NCBI RefSeq assembly: GCF_000972385.1
Contig: NZ_JXTE01000004.1
Span: 1-64,000, forward strand
Length of the DNA stretch: 64,000 nucleotides
Reading direction: 5' to 3'
Source of the DNA: Streptomyces sp. WM6386
Lineage (GTDB): Bacteria; Actinomycetota; Actinomycetes; Streptomycetales; Streptomycetaceae
Shown: one piece after another, positions 60,413 to 64,000 of the stretch
Position numbering within the stretch: the first letter of the stretch is position 1
Layout of the letters: every line of letters begins with the position of its first letter
The notes under the pieces: generated by a model
What the model was told of the DNA's origin: nothing
The model's input: only the letters and a program-made list of their open reading frames with translations
The model's database searches: none
Made by a program: the position numbers and the translations under genes

Positions 60413-61111
60413 TTACTCCTTCGAAGAGTTGATGAGGTGGATCGGCTCCTGTTCAGGGCGCCGAAAGGCCGCGCCGGAGGCCACCACGGCAGACGGCGAC
60501 GGCGCCCGCACGCTGCCGCGGCGACGCCTGAGGAGCCACCCGAGACCGAACAGCGCCACCGCCACGGCGGCGAGCACGGCCGCGCCGATCGGTCCGGCCG
60601 AGTGCAGGAAGTCGATGGCGGCGGCGCCGGCGAAGTAGCCCAGGAGCACGTTTCCGATCCCCCAGATCAGCGAGGCGACAGTGCTGAAGAGGAAGAAGCG
60701 GCGGTACGGCATGCCGGACGCCCCGGCGGCGAACGGCAGGAAGGTCCGTACGAATCCGATGAACCGGCCCGCGACGAGAGCGGCCCCGCCATGACGCGTC
60801 AGGAAGTCATGGGCCTGGCCGGTCCTGCTGCCGGCTCGTGCCCAGCGGGTCAGCCGGGCGTTCGGGCGTCGCCTGTACCAGCGGCCCAGTGCGTAGCCGA
60901 GACCGTCGCCGGTCATGCCGCCGGTCACGACGAGGGTGGCGAGGAGCACGGGGTTGAGATCGCCCCGGCCCGCGATCGCGGACGCGAGGAGGATGACGGT
61001 CTCGCCGGGCAGCAGCACACCGATGAAGGCGCTGGTCTCGCCCGCCGTCAGGGCGAACACGACGATGTACGACCACCATCCGGCCGTCTCGACCAGAGCA
61101 CCGACGTCCAT
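60413..61111 (-). CDS. DedA-family membrane protein
   Basis: 232 residues with 5-6 membrane helices. SAFIGVLLPGETVILLASAI and GRFIGFVRTFLPFAAGASGM are the DedA signatures with key Glu and Arg residues. The family acts as lipid (undecaprenyl-phosphate/phospholipid) transporters in membrane homeostasis. Sits between two genes with 5-bp gaps, so it is in one operon with 61117-61851 and the truncated gene. Confidence 0.92.
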   Translation of the reverse strand: MDVGALVETAGWWSYIVVFALTAGETSAFIGVLLPGETVILLASAIAGRGDLNPVLLATLVVTGGMTGDGLGYALGRWYRRRPNARLTRWARAGSRTGQAHDFLTRHGGAALVAGRFIGFVRTFLPFAAGASGMPYRRFFLFSTVASLIWGIGNVLLGYFAGAAAIDFLHSAGPIGAAVLAAVAVALFGLGWLLRRRRGSVRAPSPSAVVASGAAFRRPEQEPIHLINSSKE

Positions 61112-61116
61112 GGCCG

Positions 61117-61851
61117 TCAGCCCGCCTGTCGCAGCGGGGCGGGTTCCGGGGTGTCCGTCGGCTCAGGCGCCCGGGTGCGGGGCCGGAACGGCAACACCCG
61201 TCCCCGCGAATCCCTGGCGTGCCAGGCGTTCGTGCCCCCGCGTGCAGGCTTCTCCTTCTCGTTCGGGAGGTGTCCTGCGGCGTACCACGCCAGAAGGGGT
61301 ACGACCACGGACGGCAGCGCTGCGAGCCACAGGTCGCCCCCGGTCGACGCCCCCGTCACGGCCGCGAGCAGCGCGATCAGCAGTACGGCCGCCCGCGGCC
61401 GGGTCTTCGAGGTGGTGGCGAACACCGCCGGCACCATGAGCACGTACCAGCCCGCATGTACGCCGGGCAGCGCCAGGTAGTCACCGAGCAGGGACGCCTC
61501 GCCCACCTGCCCTCCCCGCAGCACGGCGAAGACACCGAGCCCGGCCGTTCCGGAGAACAACAACGCGATGCCAAGGCGCATGTAGACCTGCTGATCCCGC
61601 CGGGCCAGCCAGAGCAGGCTCAGCACCGCCAGGGGCAACGAGGCGAGGGCAAGGATCCAGGTCAGTGCCTGTGCCGCATCGTGGGCGAACGCCGCTCCTC
61701 GCTCCGCCGCGACGGTCCCGTAGGGGCGGAGACGTTCGACGGCGGACGACGTCCAGCCGGCCTCGACCAAGGTCTCCTTACGGACGGACACGGCGAGGAG
61801 ACCGGAATACGCGGCCAGTGTCAGCGCACCGCCTGCCAGGGCAGGTCGCAT
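61117..61851 (-). CDS. Hypothetical integral membrane protein
   Basis: 244 residues, about five hydrophobic segments (ALTLAAYSGLLAVSV; LTWILALASLPLAVLSLLWL; LGIALLFSGTAGLGVFAVL; WYVLMVPAVFATT; AAVLLIALLAAVTGAST) and a charged C-terminal tail rich in Pro/Arg. No known domain seen. ATG 61851 chosen; the RBS is weak and the start could be up to 29 codons earlier. First gene of the DedA unit. Confidence 0.7.
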   Translation of the reverse strand: MRPALAGGALTLAAYSGLLAVSVRKETLVEAGWTSSAVERLRPYGTVAAERGAAFAHDAAQALTWILALASLPLAVLSLLWLARRDQQVYMRLGIALLFSGTAGLGVFAVLRGGQVGEASLLGDYLALPGVHAGWYVLMVPAVFATTSKTRPRAAVLLIALLAAVTGASTGGDLWLAALPSVVVPLLAWYAAGHLPNEKEKPARGGTNAWHARDSRGRVLPFRPRTRAPEPTDTPEPAPLRQAG

Positions 61852-62269
61852 GTACGTACCCCGTGGCGCGGTCCGGCTCGGAATCGGCGTGTGCCGGGAA
61901 CCGCGGGTGCGAAGGCCGCAGGCGGCCATGCAGCTCACCGGGTGCCTGCGGCATCGTGCGCCAAGCTGCTCAGACGCTGCGTCGCGCCATTCCGACGTGG
62001 TACGGACTGGGTCACGGGAGCCTCCTGGTCGGTCAGCGGCGCGTCATTCGGGGCGGGCCGGCTGTCCCTTCTCACTGATCGAGATAAGTGGGCCGGGCGG
62101 TCCATTTATTTCTTGTAGTGGATGTGACGTGCATCACTACCGCGGCTGCGGTGGCAGGTTCAACTGTGTGCCGGCAGTCCCGCGGCTTCCCGCGTCAGGT
62201 GCCGACGCCCCTGTGTGAGGCCGGAGTGGGTGGCGACCCATGGGTTCCCACGACCGCGACGTCCCGAGG
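61852..62269. promoter_or_regulatory. 418-bp gap with an orphan TetR-type operator
   Basis: Contains ATAAGTGG-N10-CCATTTAT (62084-62109), the same AAGTGG-N10-CC pattern as the two sites at 53033-53100. No convincing gene lies next to it: short frames on both strands lack homology. It could be the remnant of a regulated promoter whose gene was lost. Confidence 0.5.
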
Positions 62270-62965
62270 TCAGTTGCTCTTGCCCGGTGTCGGCATCGAG
62301 GTGGCCTGGCCGGCGCGGAGCATGGCCTTGTAGAGGGGTTCGTGCCCGGGTGAGGCGGGCAGGGGGCCGCGCGTCGGGGTCTCGAGGGACTGGATGAGGA
62401 GGGCGACGACGCGTCGCCACGCGTCGGGGGCGGCGTCGCCGGTGGCGTTGACGACGCCGGCGTTGGCCATGTGGATCAGTACCAGGTCCGAGGGGTCGAA
62501 GTCCTCGCGCAGACGGCCGGTGGCCTTGGCGCGGTCGATGAGGCGCAGCATGGCCTCGTACGCCTGGTTGCGGCGTTGCTCCAGGACCTTGGCGGTGGGG
62601 AAGGTCATGGTCAGGACGTCGGCGAAGCCGTTGTCGGCGGCCTGCATGGCGCAGGCGGCCTCGATGTAACCGACGAAGCCGTTCCAGGGGTCGGGGTCCT
62701 CCAGGGCGACGGTGACCGCGTCGGCGTAGGCCTCCATGCGGTCGGAGAAGACGGCGTCGACCAGTTCCTCCTTCGTGGGGAAGCGGCGGAACATGGTGGC
62801 GATGCCCACCCCCGCCACGCGGGCCACGGAGGCCATGGAGGCGTTCAGGCCGTCCCGCGCGAACACCGTGCGCGCAGCGGCGATGATCCGCTCCCGGTTG
62901 CGCTCGGCGTCACTGCGCAGAGGCTGAGTGACGGGAACGTCGGGGTGCTGGGCGCCAGGTGTCAT
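62270..62965 (-). CDS. TetR-family regulator (paralogue of 52325-53017)
   Basis: 231 residues. HTH RIIAAARTVFARDGLNASMA, SVARVAGVGIATMFRRF; ligand domain ACAMQAADNGFADVLTMTFP shared with the TetR at 52325. The recognition helix differs (IATMFRRF against KATLGRRF), fitting different operators. ATG 62965. The intergenic region to DUF805 holds four GGAtNG-N2-CTATCC sites. Confidence 0.92.
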   Translation of the reverse strand: MTPGAQHPDVPVTQPLRSDAERNRERIIAAARTVFARDGLNASMASVARVAGVGIATMFRRFPTKEELVDAVFSDRMEAYADAVTVALEDPDPWNGFVGYIEAACAMQAADNGFADVLTMTFPTAKVLEQRRNQAYEAMLRLIDRAKATGRLREDFDPSDLVLIHMANAGVVNATGDAAPDAWRRVVALLIQSLETPTRGPLPASPGHEPLYKAMLRAGQATSMPTPGKSN

Positions 62966-62984
62966 GCCGGGCAGTCTAGCAATC

Positions 62985-63116
62985 GGATTGCCCTATCCAT
63001 TTATGCCACCGAACTGTGGTCCGGTGATCGGAACGGCCTATCCACTTTCAGTGCTACGCTGGCCATCGGTGAAACGGAGTGGCCTATCCGTATCACAAAA
63101 TGGATAGCTCTATCCA
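62985..63116. promoter_or_regulatory. Array of four operator repeats upstream of the DUF805 gene
   Basis: GGATTG-CC-CTATCC (62985-62998), GGAACG-GC-CTATCC (63030-63043), GGAGTG-GC-CTATCC (63076-63089) and the perfect TGGATAG-CT-CTATCCA (63101-63116). CTATCC is invariant. Spacings are 45, 46 and 26 bp. Confidence 0.75.
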
Positions 63117-63173
63117 ATTTCTGCCCCTGCTGCGACCCCGTGCCCCTCTGACGCTTCTGCGAAAGGATCCGCT

Positions 63174-63551
63174 GTGACCAGCATGTCGTTCACCGACGCG
63201 GTACACACGTGCCTCACTGCCAAGTACGCCACGTTCACCGGTCGCGCCCGCCGCGCGGAGTACTGGTGGTATTCGGTGCTGTACGTGATCGCCACCCTTG
63301 TGATCGTCGGGACCAGCCTCGCGATCGAGGTCCCGCTGCTGAACCTCCTCCTGCTCCCGTTCATCGTGCCCATGCTGACCGTCTCGGTCCGCCGGCTGCA
63401 CGACACCGGCAAGTCCGGCCGACGGATGCTCATCGCCCTGATCCCGGTCGCCGGCCCGGTCATCTACCTCGTCGCCATGACAGTGGACGGCACCCCGGGC
63501 GCCAACCAGTACGGCCCCTCTCCCAAAGCCGTCGCGCATCCCGTCGGCTGA
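63174..63551 (+). CDS. DUF805 membrane protein
   Basis: 125 residues. FTGRARRAEYWWYSVLYVIA and VPMLTVSVRRLHDTGKSGRR are the DUF805 signatures; three or four membrane helices. AAAGGA precedes GTG 63174; ATG 63183 is also possible. Function unknown. The operator array upstream suggests tight repression by the adjacent TetR. Confidence 0.9.
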   Translation: MTSMSFTDAVHTCLTAKYATFTGRARRAEYWWYSVLYVIATLVIVGTSLAIEVPLLNLLLLPFIVPMLTVSVRRLHDTGKSGRRMLIALIPVAGPVIYLVAMTVDGTPGANQYGPSPKAVAHPVG

Positions 63552-63747
63552 GCGGGTCCCGTCGGACGTCGGTCGGCAGCACCAGGGCTCGTCCCCCGAC
63601 GTTTCCTTGGAGGCCACCCGAATGGCGGCTCCCGCTTGACGGGCGGACGATGGAGTGGTGGGGCTCGGCCCCCGCCGGTGCCGCGTGTGGTGGCCGGGAG
63701 ACGGAGACCGGCCCGGCCCGAGCGAGCGGTCTGAAGGGAGCGTCGAC

Positions 63748-64000
63748 ATGCTGGAGATGAAGATCCTCGACAAGCCGGACGAGCGGCGGGACTTCCCCCG
63801 GGGGCATCTGGAAGCCGTCCATCTGACGGGCCTCGACTTCGCTGTGGGGACGTTCGAACCGGGTTGGCGCTGGTCCGAGTCCGTGGCGCCCATCGCGGGG
63901 ACCAGCAGCTGCGAGGTCCACCACAACGGCTATGTGGTCCAGGGCAGGATGCACATCCGCATGGACGACGGCAAGGAGGGCGAGGTGGGCCCGGGCGATG
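63748..64000 (+). CDS. Cupin-domain protein (N-terminal part)
   Basis: ATG 63748 after GAAGGGAG opens MLEMKILDKPDERRDFPRGH and continues with TFEPGWRWSESVAPIAGTSS and HNGYVVQGRMHIRMDDGKEG, the first strands of a small cupin. It runs off the window after 84 codons. The 196-bp gap upstream has no other feature. Confidence 0.75.
   Translation, partial: MLEMKILDKPDERRDFPRGHLEAVHLTGLDFAVGTFEPGWRWSESVAPIAGTSSCEVHHNGYVVQGRMHIRMDDGKEGEVGPGD

Overview
High-GC (about 70%) actinobacterial chromosome with strong third-position G/C bias, GTG starts, AGGAG-type ribosome sites, 4-bp ATGA/GTGA gene overlaps, apparently leaderless promoters and one SigR-type promoter. Together these point to Streptomyces or a close relative. 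The number of catabolic enzymes, the dense mix of regulators and the many decayed gene fragments (about 51-60 kb) suggest an accessory part of the chromosome. I see no tRNA, rRNA, CRISPR array, prophage or intact transposon.

1-20.3 kb is one catabolic island for an unidentified acid that is handled as a CoA thioester. It contains an ETF subunit, a GntR regulator, two class III CoA-transferases, two acyl-CoA ligases, an amidohydrolase, an enoyl-CoA hydratase, two SDRs (one of the mycofactocin-coupled type), a TauD-type dioxygenase, an aldehyde dehydrogenase, a P450 with its own atypical ferredoxin, a fused DUF35-thiolase/aldolase, an alpha/beta hydrolase, a DoxX protein and two hydroxyisobutyrate-dehydrogenase-like enzymes. 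Related palindromes (TTCTC, then GGATT plus 2 nt, then GAGAA) stand in front of the four main transcription units, so one repressor probably controls them all. This is the best candidate for an undescribed pathway.

20.3-37.7 kb holds mixed functions: two hydrolase/regulator genes, TerC, an F420-type LLM oxidoreductase, LysR, an FMN reductase with a divergent TetR, LacI plus PobA, thioredoxin (SigR promoter) divergent from a flavoprotein disulfide reductase, an ABC-F remnant, peptide deformylase, a PepSY membrane protein, a TPR protein, two MarR-type regulators and a pirin.

37.8-52.1 kb is a second aromatic-acid island with a homoprotocatechuate-type meta-cleavage core: extradiol dioxygenase, semialdehyde dehydrogenase, a fused FAH-RraA protein and a DapA-like aldolase. 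It also has a ketopantoate-reductase-like enzyme, a 2,4'-dihydroxyacetophenone-dioxygenase-like cupin, a zinc alcohol dehydrogenase, an MHS permease, a class II aldolase, and PucR and AraC regulators. A long inverted-repeat operator lies between the PucR gene and the divergent pathway operon.

52.3-64 kb carries TetR-controlled oxidoreductase and transport genes among pseudogenes (MDR oxidoreductases, aldehyde dehydrogenase, truncated PEP-synthase-like protein). It includes two paralogous TetR genes with recognisable operator sets, an azoreductase, a FrnE/HxlR pair, a siderophore-interacting flavoprotein, a DHA2 exporter, a DedA operon and a DUF805 gene preceded by four operator repeats.
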